Shown one piece after another: positions 44,934-51,649 of a DNA stretch of 63,866 bases. Each line of letters starts with the position of its first letter. Position 1 is the first letter of the stretch. This DNA comes from Hylemonella sp. (GTDB taxonomy: Bacteria; Pseudomonadota; Gammaproteobacteria; Burkholderiales; Burkholderiaceae_C): NCBI GenBank assembly GCA_030680575.1, contig JAUXVI010000029.1, forward strand, positions 1 to 63,866, read 5' to 3'. The translations under genes were made by a program, and so were the position numbers. Below the pieces are notes generated by a model that was not told where the DNA came from, ran no database searches, and saw only the letters and a list, made by a program, of their open reading frames with translations.

Positions 44934-46049
44934 ATGCAAGTCTCTGAATTGTCCGCGCTCAATGCGCAGGTGTTGATCGCCGCCTTCGTTCTTTCCGTCA
45001 TCTTTGGTGCCATCACGCAGCGCACCCATTTCTGCACCATGGGAGCCATCAGCGATGTTGTCAACATGGGCGACTGGACGCGCATGCGCCAGTGGGGTCT
45101 GGCGGCCGGCGTTGCCATGGCCGGTTTTGCTCTGCTGGCCTATGCCGGCATCATCGATCCGACCAAAACCCTGCATGCTTCGAATCGCTGGCTTTGGCTC
45201 TCGGCTGCTGTTGGCGGGGCATTGTTCGGCTTTGGCATGGTGCTGGCGTCCGGCTGCGGCAGCAAAACGCTGGTGCGTGTTGGTGGCGGCAGCCTGAAGT
45301 CGTTGGTGGTCCTGCTGGTCATGGGCTTGGCAGCCTTTGCCACCATGAAAGGCATCACGGCCGTCGTGCGCGTGGCGAGCGTTGACCAAGTTGCCGTTGA
45401 TTTTTCCACCATCGTCAACCTGCCGCATCTTGCTGCGGCGGCTTTCGGCCTGCCGCCCGCACTGATGACACTGGTGCTCGGCTTGCTCATTGGCGGGGCA
45501 CTGATCGTCTGGGCCCTGCTTGGGCGTGAATTCTGCCGTTTGGACAACCTGCTGGGCGGCCTCGGTATCGGTGCCATCATCGTCGCCATGTGGTGGGTCA
45601 GCGGACACCTGGGTTTTGTTGCCGAGCATCCGGAAACCCTGGACGAGGTTTTTCTGGCGACCAATTCCGGCCGCTCGGAGTCCATGAGTTTCGTCGCCCC
45701 GATCGCCTATACGCTGGATTGGCTGATGTTCTTCAGTGACAAGAGCAAGGTTCTGTCCGTGGGGATTGTTTCGGTGGCGGGTGTCATCGTCGGTTCAGCC
45801 ATCATGGCGCTGACCAGCCGCAGTTTCCGTTGGGAGGGGTTCCGCGGCACCGAAGATCTGGCCAACCACCTTGTGGGTGCTGTGCTCATGGGCATTGGCG
45901 GCGTCACTGCCATGGGTTGCACCATCGGCCAGGGCCTGACGGGTGTTTCCACGCTGGGTGCTACAAGTTTTGTAGCGGTTGCCGCTATCACGGCAGGTGC
46001 AATAGCGGCATTCAAGTACCAGATGTGGCGTCTTGAACGCATCGCCTGA
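44934..46049 (+). CDS. YeeE/YedE-family sulfur-compound transporter (TsuA-like)
   Basis: 371-aa membrane protein with about ten helices. It contains the Cys-bearing segments of the YeeE/TsuA family: RTHFCTMGAISDVVNMGDW near residues 29-47, LASGCGSKTLVRVGGGSLKS near 105-124, and AMGCTIGQGLTGVSTLGA near 327-344. Characterised members take up thiosulfate by passing it along such cysteines; substrate here is inferred. There is no adjacent TusA-like YeeD. TAAAAT ends 6 nt before the ATG. A copy of the 17-nt palindrome lies in its last quarter. Confidence 0.85.
   Translation: MQVSELSALNAQVLIAAFVLSVIFGAITQRTHFCTMGAISDVVNMGDWTRMRQWGLAAGVAMAGFALLAYAGIIDPTKTLHASNRWLWLSAAVGGALFGFGMVLASGCGSKTLVRVGGGSLKSLVVLLVMGLAAFATMKGITAVVRVASVDQVAVDFSTIVNLPHLAAAAFGLPPALMTLVLGLLIGGALIVWALLGREFCRLDNLLGGLGIGAIIVAMWWVSGHLGFVAEHPETLDEVFLATNSGRSESMSFVAPIAYTLDWLMFFSDKSKVLSVGIVSVAGVIVGSAIMALTSRSFRWEGFRGTEDLANHLVGAVLMGIGGVTAMGCTIGQGLTGVSTLGATSFVAVAAITAGAIAAFKYQMWRLERIA
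45960..45976. repeat. 17-nt palindrome GCTAY-N7-RTAGC (in tsuA-like gene)
   Basis: GCTACAAGTTTTGTAGC, stem of 7 bp around GTT, located within the coding sequence near the 3' end of the transporter gene. Confidence 0.5.
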
Positions 46050-46060
46050 GCGGGAATGCC

Positions 46061-46810
46061 ATGGATGCTGACCGACGCTTCGGCGGGCTGGAACGCCTGT
46101 ACGGCATAGCCGGTGCGCAGCGCATCCGTGGCGCGCATGTTGCAGTCATTGGCATCGGCGGGGTGGGTTCCTGGGCGGTTGAGGCGCTGGCGCGCAGTGG
46201 GGTCGGGCGTCTGACGCTGATCGATCTCGATCACGTGGCCGAATCGAATATCAACCGTCAGATCCACGCGCTCGAAACCACATTGGGTCAGGCCAAAGTG
46301 TTGGCCATGTGCGACCGCATCGCCCAGATCAACCCGGATTGTGTGGTCCAGTGCGTTGAAGAGTTTGTCGAACCTGACAACTGGCCTGGCCTGCTGCCGG
46401 CAGGTGTCGATGCCGTCATTGATGCCTGCGACCAGGTGCGCGCCAAAACGGCCATGGCGGCTTGGGCGTTGCGGAGCAAGACCATCTTCATTACCGTTGG
46501 GGCCGCTGGCGGTAAACGTCTTGCACACCAGGTTGACATTGAGGACCTGAGCAAGACCACACACGACCCCCTGCTGGCCCAGCTGCGCTACCGCTTGCGC
46601 CGTGAGCACGGTGCAGCACGCGATGCGAAGAAGATTGGTGTTTCCTGCGTTTTCAGTCGTGAATCAGTGAGACAACCTGATGCCTCCTGTGACGTTGAAG
46701 GTGACGGTACGCTGAACTGCAGCGGCTATGGCTCACTGGTGTCTGTCACGGCTACCTTCGGGCAGTGCGCGGCAGGGTGGGTGATGAATGAAATTTCAGT
46801 TCGTCCTTGA
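46061..46810 (+). CDS. tcdA: tRNA threonylcarbamoyladenosine dehydratase TcdA
   Basis: E1/ThiF-fold, ATP-dependent enzyme that cyclises t6A37 to ct6A in tRNAs. 249 aa. The nucleotide-binding loop is VIGIGGVGSWAVEALARSGV near residues 29-48, with LTLIDLDHVAESNINRQIHA following and VIDACDQVRAKTAMA near 125. The C-terminal GSLVSVTATFGQCAAGWVMN is the TcdA/CsdL end. The usual cysteine-desulfurase partners (csdA/csdE) are not adjacent. The product is a relative of ThiF, but sequence features favour TcdA. It precedes tRNA-Lys. Confidence 0.9.
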   Translation: MDADRRFGGLERLYGIAGAQRIRGAHVAVIGIGGVGSWAVEALARSGVGRLTLIDLDHVAESNINRQIHALETTLGQAKVLAMCDRIAQINPDCVVQCVEEFVEPDNWPGLLPAGVDAVIDACDQVRAKTAMAAWALRSKTIFITVGAAGGKRLAHQVDIEDLSKTTHDPLLAQLRYRLRREHGAARDAKKIGVSCVFSRESVRQPDASCDVEGDGTLNCSGYGSLVSVTATFGQCAAGWVMNEISVRP

Positions 46811-46836
46811 AGGGGGAGTGAAAAAAACGCTATAAT
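46807..46836 (+). promoter_or_regulatory. Promoter of tRNA-Lys
   Basis: TTGAAG (46807-46812), 18 nt, perfect TATAAT (46831-46836). It overlaps the tcdA stop. The context AACGCTATAATTT is nearly identical to that of the tRNA-Asn promoter. Confidence 0.75.
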
Positions 46837-46881
46837 TTGAGGCTTGGCAGAACAATAAAAATGTTTTGCTAAGACCCTGAT

Positions 46882-46957
46882 GGGACGTTAGCTCAGTCGG
46901 TAGAGCAGCGGACTTTTAATCCGTTGGTCGCGTGTTCGAGTCACGCACGTCCCACCA
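46882..46957 (+). tRNA. tRNA-Lys (UUU)
   Basis: 76 nt with encoded CCA. Acceptor stem GGGACGT/ACGTCCC, D-loop AGCTCAGTCGGTAGAGC, anticodon loop CTTTTAA (anticodon TTT), T-arm TGTTCGAGTCACG. All arms pair. Confidence 0.96.
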
Positions 46958-46964
46958 AAATTCG

Positions 46965-46996
46965 AAGGACTTGGTTTAACGACCAAGTCCTTTTTT
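46965..46996 (+). terminator. Intrinsic terminator of tRNA-Lys
   Basis: AAGGACTTGGT and ACCAAGTCCTT form an 11-bp stem with loop TTAACG, followed by a T run to 46996. Located 7 nt after the tRNA. Confidence 0.92.
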
Positions 46997-47285
46997 ATTG
47001 CCTGAACTCTCCGCGATACATCGTCAGTTGTCCCCGCAACAGGTGTTTAACGTTGTGGATATCTTGCTTAACAACTCCGATGAGCCGCGTCAGTCTTGGG
47101 CCTCCCCAAGTCTGCACAAAATGCAGGCAACATTCAGTGTGAGCTCATGGGCTGGTGGCTACAAGTCTTGTAGCGCGCATTTTGCTACGTCGCGCAGAGC
47201 CGTTTGGCCACAGCGTCATGCGTTGGGCATGATAACGTGGAGCGAACGTGATTTCTGAGCGATGTCTGAATCACGATCGGCAATG
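46997..47285. other. Intergenic region between two convergent tRNA units
   Basis: About 290 bp without a supported gene. A frame at 46998-47258 on the plus strand has no ribosome site and unremarkable content. The region contains a perfect 17-nt palindrome (47158-47174). Confidence 0.5.
47158..47174. repeat. 17-nt palindrome GCTAY-N7-RTAGC (intergenic)
   Basis: GCTACAAGTCTTGTAGC is a perfect inverted repeat (8+1+8) and the most symmetrical member of the family in this window. Confidence 0.5.
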
Positions 47286-47316
47286 AAAAAGCCCCAGCAC
47301 TTGCGTGCTAGGGCTT
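47286..47316 (-). terminator. Intrinsic terminator of tRNA-Asn
   Basis: On the minus strand AAGCCCTAGCAC, GCAA loop, GTGCTGGGGCTT then TTTTT; a 12-bp stem with one A/G mismatch. It lies 8 nt after the tRNA. Confidence 0.9.
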
Positions 47317-47324
47317 ATCAAATT

Positions 47325-47400
47325 TGGCTCCTCGACCTGGGCTCGAACCAGGGACCTACGGATTAACAGTCCGGCGCTCTACCGACTGAGCTATCGAGGA
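47325..47400 (-). tRNA. tRNA-Asn (GUU)
   Basis: 76 nt with encoded CCA. Acceptor stem TCCTCGA/TCGAGGA, discriminator G, D-loop AGCTCAGTCGGTAGAGC, anticodon loop CTGTTAA (anticodon GTT), T-arm GGTTCGAGCCC. Confidence 0.96.
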
Positions 47401-47411
47401 ACAAGACTTAA

Positions 47412-47441
47412 ATTATAGCGTCTTTTTTTGCAGCTTCGCAA
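47412..47441 (-). promoter_or_regulatory. Promoter of tRNA-Asn
   Basis: Minus strand: TTGCGA (47441-47436), 18 nt, perfect TATAAT (47417-47412). Same spacing and near-identical -10 context as the tRNA-Lys promoter. Confidence 0.72.
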
Positions 47442-47462
47442 GCGGCTTCGAATTTTTTGAGC

Positions 47463-48383
47463 TCACGAAGGCGTACGCAACGCCTTCATCTGCAACTGAA
47501 GTTCTGCTGCGGCTGCTTCCGGATTTTCGGCGCCAGTGATCGCGCGCACCACCGCCACGGAACCAACACCGCTGGCGAGCACGTCAGGCAGTTTGCTGGC
47601 ATCAATGCCGCCGATGGCGACGAGCGGGTAGTCGCGCATCAGGCGGGTGTAGGCATGCAAGCGGCCGGCACCTTGCGGTGCGGTGGCCATGCGCTTGAGC
47701 GTGGTCGGGAACACCGCGCCCATGGCGATGTAGCTCGGGCTGACGCGGTCGGCGCGCAGCATTTCGGCATAACCGTGGCTGGAGAGCCCCAAGCGCAGAC
47801 CGGCAGCACGGATGGCGGCGAGGTCGGCGACGTCCATGTCTTCCTGCCCGAGGTGCACGCCATAGGCGCCGGCTGCAATCGCGGCCTGCCAATGGTCGTT
47901 GATGAACAGGTGTGCATCGGTGCCGCGTACCGCCTCCACCGCGGCCTGTACTTCGCGTTGAATGGCGCTGGCGTCATCCGACTTGAAGCGCAATTGCACC
48001 GTGGGAACGCCGGCGCGTGCCATGCGGCCCACCCAGGCGGCATCGGGCAGCACGGCGTACAAGCCCAGGGCTTTCGGGCAAGGGGCAAAAGCATCTTCGC
48101 GCGGCCACGGGCGCATGCAGAAGTCGGCGGGTTCGTCGGGCCAGGCCTTGGCGTCGAAACGGCCTGTGCGGCGCGTCATGGCCTGCCAGGCCTGGGCCAG
48201 GCATTCGGCATCGATCTCAACAAAACCCATGGCCCAGCAGGCCTGCTTGGCGGCACGGTAGACGGGGTCGGCGCTGCTGTAGGTCATGGCGACCTGGCTC
48301 TCGACAGGCAGGGCCAGGGCAGCCTGGTGTGCAGCGACGATGGCCGCTGCCTCGGGGGGCAGTGCGTTCACGCTCGTGTTCAT
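47463..48383 (-). CDS. thiE: Thiamine phosphate synthase ThiE with N-terminal extension
   Basis: Joins the pyrimidine and thiazole halves to thiamine phosphate. 306 aa from ATG 48383, about 100 residues longer than typical ThiE (about 210). The TIM-barrel part starts near residue 105 (GLYAVLPDAAWVG). TVQLRFKSDD carries the QLR-K motif. INDHWQAAIAAGAYGVHLGQ and LGLSSHGYAEML follow, then YIAMGAVFPT and VAIGGIDASKL for phosphate binding. The extension (AHQAALALPVESQVAMTYS and following) has no assigned function. The start overlaps the thiG stop by 4 bp. Confidence 0.9.
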   Translation of the reverse strand: MNTSVNALPPEAAAIVAAHQAALALPVESQVAMTYSSADPVYRAAKQACWAMGFVEIDAECLAQAWQAMTRRTGRFDAKAWPDEPADFCMRPWPREDAFAPCPKALGLYAVLPDAAWVGRMARAGVPTVQLRFKSDDASAIQREVQAAVEAVRGTDAHLFINDHWQAAIAAGAYGVHLGQEDMDVADLAAIRAAGLRLGLSSHGYAEMLRADRVSPSYIAMGAVFPTTLKRMATAPQGAGRLHAYTRLMRDYPLVAIGGIDASKLPDVLASGVGSVAVVRAITGAENPEAAAAELQLQMKALRTPS

Positions 48384-49183
48384 GTGTGGTGCCAGAAAGG
48401 TGTGCCCAGTACCGGCGTACTCGGCTGGGCAGATTCTTGTTCGGCCATGGTCCCGGAACGATACGCATCGCGGCCGGCCTGGGTGGCGGCAGCAAAGGCG
48501 CCGGCCATGACCACGGGTTCCTGCGCCAGCGCCACGGCGGTGTTGAGCAGCACGCCATCGAAGCCCCATTCCATGACCTGGCAGGCATGCGAAGGACGGC
48601 CCAGGCCGGCGTCCACAATCATCGGCACGTCGAGCCGCTCGCGCAGCACGCGCATGGCGTAAGGGTTGATCGGGCCCTTGCCGGTGCCGATGGGCGCGGC
48701 CCAGGGCATGACGGCCTGGCAGCCTACGTCCACCAAGCGTTGGCACAGCACCAGGTCTTCGGTGCAGTAGGGCAGCACCTTGAAGCCGTTCTTGATCAGC
48801 CAGTCGGCGGCTTCCACCAGGTTGAGGGTGTCGGGCTGCAGGGTGTAGTCGTCGCCGATGAGTTCAAGCTTGATCCAGGGGGTCTCGAACACCTCGCGCG
48901 CCATCTGCGCCGTGGTGATGGCTTCCTGGATGCTGTGACAGCCGGCGGTGTTGGGCAACACCGGCACGTTCAGGGCGCGCAGCAGGTCCCAGAAACTGTT
49001 GCTGCTCTCCTGCGGGGTGGCGGTCTGACGCCGCAGCGAAGCCGTGAGCATGGCCGGCTTGGCCAGCTTCACGGCGGCCTCCAGCACGGCGGGCGAGGGG
49101 TAGCGCGAGGTGCCCAGCAGCAGGCGGCTGTGGAAGGTTTCGCCGTAAAGGACGAGCGGATCTTGAATTGATTCGGTATGCAT
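48380..49183 (-). CDS. thiG: Thiazole synthase ThiG
   Basis: Forms the thiazole phosphate carboxylate from DXP, dehydroglycine and ThiS-thiocarboxylate. 267 aa from ATG 49183. VLYGETFHSRLLLGTSRYPS at the start, PNTAGCHS near residue 78, KVLPYCTEDLVLCQRL near 138, AVMPWAAPIGTGKGP near 159, and VDAGLGRPSHA near 192 are the family landmarks. It starts 1 nt after the thiS stop, so the two are tightly coupled. Confidence 0.96.
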   Translation of the reverse strand: MHTESIQDPLVLYGETFHSRLLLGTSRYPSPAVLEAAVKLAKPAMLTASLRRQTATPQESSNSFWDLLRALNVPVLPNTAGCHSIQEAITTAQMAREVFETPWIKLELIGDDYTLQPDTLNLVEAADWLIKNGFKVLPYCTEDLVLCQRLVDVGCQAVMPWAAPIGTGKGPINPYAMRVLRERLDVPMIVDAGLGRPSHACQVMEWGFDGVLLNTAVALAQEPVVMAGAFAAATQAGRDAYRSGTMAEQESAQPSTPVLGTPFWHHT

Positions 49184-49184
49184 G

Positions 49185-49382
49185 TCAGCCGCCAGTGACG
49201 GGAAAAATGATGTCGATGCGGTCGCTAGGCTGGAGCCGTTGCGCCGCGTACTGCGTCTTGGGCACGAACTGCGTGTTGACCGCGGCTGCAAACGGCGGCT
49301 TGGCTTCGATGGCCGTTATGGCATCGCGCAGCGTTGCCCCGTCGGCAAGTTCGTGTTCGTTCTTGTTGATGAAGACTTTCAT
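49185..49382 (-). CDS. thiS: Sulfur carrier protein ThiS
   Basis: 65-aa ubiquitin-like sulfur carrier for thiazole formation. It ends in the required Gly-Gly (IIFPVTGG). Small size, beta-grasp-like sequence and position between thiO and thiG agree. The adenylating enzyme ThiF is not in this cluster; a ThiF-type protein elsewhere must activate it. Confidence 0.93.
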   Translation of the reverse strand: MKVFINKNEHELADGATLRDAITAIEAKPPFAAAVNTQFVPKTQYAAQRLQPSDRIDIIFPVTGG

Positions 49383-49386
49383 GGAT

Positions 49387-50487
49387 TCAGGCCGGCACAG
49401 TTTCCATGTGCAGATCGAGTGAGGTTGCCAGTGTAGTGGTCTGTTCGCGCACCAGTTCCAGCACTGCGTCGAGCAAAGCCGGCGAGATCATGAAGCCGTG
49501 GCGGTACATGCCATTGACTTGCAGCGTACGCGCGCCCAAGCGGCGGATCGCCGGCAGGTTGTCGGGCAGGGTGGGGCGGCACTGGGTGGCAATCTCCAGG
49601 ATACGCGCCTCGGCAAAACCACTGTGCACGGCGTAAGCCGCGCTCAGGAGTTCCAGCGTGGAGCGCACACTCGGTGGCGACAGGTCGTTGCTTTCGATTT
49701 CGGTGGCGCCGATCACGAACACATGGTCCTGCTTCGGCGCAATGTAGACGGCATAACGCGGGTGGATCAGCCGTGTGGGCCGGCTCAAGGTGACTTCAGG
49801 GGCATACAACCGTGCCACCTCGCCGCGGATGCCGCGCAATTGTGCCCATTGCGCCTGAGCCCCCAAACCCCGGCAGTCGAACACCCAGTCGGGCTGGCCT
49901 GTCGTTCCAGGCTGGAAGTCTTGCGGGGCACGCGGGCTGTTCCAGTGCAGGTTGACCTGAAGCGTCTGCAGTTCATGCAGCAAGGCGGCCAGCAACTGCC
50001 GGTTGTCGAGTTGGCCTTCGCCCGGCAGGTACAAGCCTTGTGTGAAGCGATTGCCCAGGGACGGCTCCAGCTGCGACACGCCGGCGGCATCGAGCGTTTG
50101 CAGCTTTGGCAATGCCGGCAGTTTCTCCTGGGTGGTCTGCAACTGGCGGGCAAAGCGCTGGGCTTCGCCGGCGTCTTGCCGGTGCCACAGGATGAGGGTG
50201 CCTTCCTGCTGGAAGAACACCGGTTGCGACAGCTGGGCCAGCAACTCGGGCCAGCGCTGCAGCGAGTAGCGCCCCATCTCCACCACGCTGGGCTCGGTGA
50301 CGGCGGATTCGGCCAAGGGGGCCAGCATGGCTGCAGCAATGCGGGCCGGCGAGCCCTGGGCATCGGCGCCACCGGCTTCGTAAACGGTGACGGCGTGGCC
50401 GGCGCGTGCAAGCTGCCAGGCGAGCAGCCGACCCATCAGGCCGGCGCCGAGCACCACGGAGGAGAGACGGGAGGTGGAAGTGGTCAT
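49387..50487 (-). CDS. thiO: Glycine oxidase ThiO
   Basis: FAD-dependent oxidase that converts glycine to dehydroglycine for ThiG. 366 aa of the DAO superfamily: dinucleotide-binding SVVLGAGLMGRLLAWQLARA at residues 10-29, VFDCRGLGA near 210, and the C-terminal NGMYRHGFMISPAL with the FAD/substrate contacts. First gene of the minus-strand thi operon. Its start is only 26 bp from the divergent thiD start, so its promoter lies in that gap, within thiD, or beyond it at the riboswitch. Confidence 0.9.
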   Translation of the reverse strand: MTTSTSRLSSVVLGAGLMGRLLAWQLARAGHAVTVYEAGGADAQGSPARIAAAMLAPLAESAVTEPSVVEMGRYSLQRWPELLAQLSQPVFFQQEGTLILWHRQDAGEAQRFARQLQTTQEKLPALPKLQTLDAAGVSQLEPSLGNRFTQGLYLPGEGQLDNRQLLAALLHELQTLQVNLHWNSPRAPQDFQPGTTGQPDWVFDCRGLGAQAQWAQLRGIRGEVARLYAPEVTLSRPTRLIHPRYAVYIAPKQDHVFVIGATEIESNDLSPPSVRSTLELLSAAYAVHSGFAEARILEIATQCRPTLPDNLPAIRRLGARTLQVNGMYRHGFMISPALLDAVLELVREQTTTLATSLDLHMETVPA

Positions 50488-50513
50488 TTCAAAATGCCCT
50501 GATAATTTTCGTC

Positions 50514-51371
50514 ATGACGAACACGACTTTCTCTGCAAGTGACAAACATTACCCGCGCGTGCTGTCCATCGCGGGCTCCGACAGTGGTGGCGGCGCCGGC
50601 ATCCAAGCCGACCTGAAGACCTTCAGTGCGCTGGGCTGCTACGGCATGACGGCGATCACCGCCATCACGGCGCAGAACACCCAAGGCGTGCGTGCCATCC
50701 ATGGGGTGCCGCCCGACATCCTGCAAGCGCAGATCGAAGCGGTGGTGGAAGACATCGGCGTCGATGCGGTGAAGATCGGCATGCTGCACTCGCCCGAGGT
50801 GGTGCGGGTGGTGGCGCAGGCCATCCGCCGCTATGGCCTCCAGCAGGTGGTGCTCGACCCGGTGATGGTGGCCACCAGCGGTGATCGCCTGATTGCGGCG
50901 GAAACGGTGCAGGTGCTGGTGCAGGAGCTGTTCCCGCTGGCGACCGTCATCACGCCCAATCTGGACGAAGCTGAACTGCTGCTGGGCCACCCGATCGACG
51001 GCATCGCTGCCCTGGAGCCGGCCGCACGCGAGTTGCAGGCGCTGGGGGCGCCCAGCGTGCTGCTCAAAGGCGGCCATTTGCAGGGGGCTGACGTGGTGGA
51101 TGTGCTGCTGGAGAAAAGCCAGCCGGCGCAACGCCTGGCCTCGCAGCGCATTGCCAGCCGCAATGTCCACGGCACCGGCTGCACGCTGTCGTCTGCCATT
51201 GCCGCGCATCTGGCGCTGGGGCTGGATCTGGCCACCGCCGTGGCGCGGGCCCGTGCCTACATCCTGCGGGCGATTGCTGCTGGCGCCGACGTGCACACCG
51301 GCCACGGCCATGGTCCGCTGAACCACGGTTATGCGCCGATGGTGATGCAGACCTTGTCTGCGCCCCGATGA
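50514..51371 (+). CDS. thiD: Hydroxymethylpyrimidine/phosphomethylpyrimidine kinase ThiD
   Basis: Ribokinase-fold enzyme that phosphorylates HMP and HMP-P in the pyrimidine branch of thiamine synthesis. 285 aa. GSDSGGGAGIQADLKTF lies near residues 20-36, VLDPVMVATSGDRLI near 120, VITPNLDEAELL near 146, and catalytic VHGTGCTLSSAIAAHL near 220-235. GATAAT ends 7 nt before ATG 50514. It lies on the strand opposite to the rest of the thi genes, with a TPP riboswitch facing its 3' end. Confidence 0.95.
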   Translation: MTNTTFSASDKHYPRVLSIAGSDSGGGAGIQADLKTFSALGCYGMTAITAITAQNTQGVRAIHGVPPDILQAQIEAVVEDIGVDAVKIGMLHSPEVVRVVAQAIRRYGLQQVVLDPVMVATSGDRLIAAETVQVLVQELFPLATVITPNLDEAELLLGHPIDGIAALEPAARELQALGAPSVLLKGGHLQGADVVDVLLEKSQPAQRLASQRIASRNVHGTGCTLSSAIAAHLALGLDLATAVARARAYILRAIAAGADVHTGHGHGPLNHGYAPMVMQTLSAPR

Positions 51372-51405
51372 CTTCTCTGCACGCGTCATAACAATCGTTT
51401 CAAAG

Positions 51406-51455
51406 GCAGGGGGCTGGCACCAGGGCGGAGGGTCGATCCTGGTGGATCACCGCCC
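51406..51455 (-). promoter_or_regulatory. Putative expression platform of the TPP riboswitch
   Basis: On the minus strand, after the aptamer, GGGCGG (51455-51450) can pair with CCGCCC (51428-51423). Further on, CCCTGC (51411-51406) is complementary to GCAGGG at the 3' end of the aptamer (51474-51469). This offers two alternative foldings. Only a short T stretch follows, so a strong terminator is not evident. The mechanism is inference. Confidence 0.4.
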
Positions 51456-51464
51456 CTTGGGCCT

Positions 51465-51555
51465 GCTTCCCTGCGTGAGCATTACCTCAATCAGGTTCAA
51501 AGGGACTGTCTCAGTCGCGGTCCACCTGTTTTAGGCGGGCGGCAACACCCCTAGC
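51465..51555 (-). ncRNA. TPP riboswitch (THI element) aptamer
   Basis: Minus strand: GCTAGGGGTGTTGCC (51555-51541), ACTGAGA (tctcag complement at 51509-51514), CCCTTTGAACCTGAT (51504-51490), GGTAATGCTCACGCAGGGAA (51485-51466). These are the conserved blocks of the thiamine-pyrophosphate aptamer in the correct order. Expected role: repress thiamine genes when TPP is plentiful. Nothing annotated on the minus strand follows it before thiO at 50487; the transcript would run antisense through thiD. Confidence 0.95.
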
Positions 51556-51584
51556 GGATGTGCTCTCATGAGCACAGACGAATT

Positions 51585-51614
51585 TTAGGGCCAAGAAAAA
51601 GCCCGCTCAAAGGC
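51585..51614 (-). promoter_or_regulatory. Candidate promoter of the TPP riboswitch transcript
   Basis: Minus strand: TTGAGC, 17 nt, TAAAAT, about 30 nt before the aptamer and overlapping the terminator of the upstream reductase gene. A small hairpin TGTGCTC-ATGA-GAGCACA lies between it and the aptamer. Confidence 0.4.
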
Positions 51615-51619
51615 GGGCC
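51596..51619 (-). terminator. Intrinsic terminator of the reductase gene
   Basis: Minus strand GCCCGC, loop CTTTGA, GCGGGC then TTTTT (51600-51596). It lies 31 nt after the reductase stop and separates fdxA-reductase from the riboswitch unit. Confidence 0.85.
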
Positions 51620-51649
51620 TTAACTTGTTTCGGCGAATGTTGACCTGGG

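Noticed and set aside
46061..46810. ThiF, the missing ThiS-adenylating enzyme, close to the thi cluster
   Set aside because: Sequence landmarks and length fit TcdA better; it is on the other strand and separated by two tRNA genes. A moonlighting role cannot be excluded.
46998..47258. 86-codon frame between the two tRNA genes
   Set aside because: No ribosome site, begins inside the tRNA-Lys terminator region, no recognisable composition or family.
50484..51389. Long minus-strand frame (301 codons) directly downstream of the TPP riboswitch
   Set aside because: It is exactly antisense to thiD, has no Shine-Dalgarno, and its product is His/Arg/Gln-rich low-complexity sequence typical of a shadow frame.
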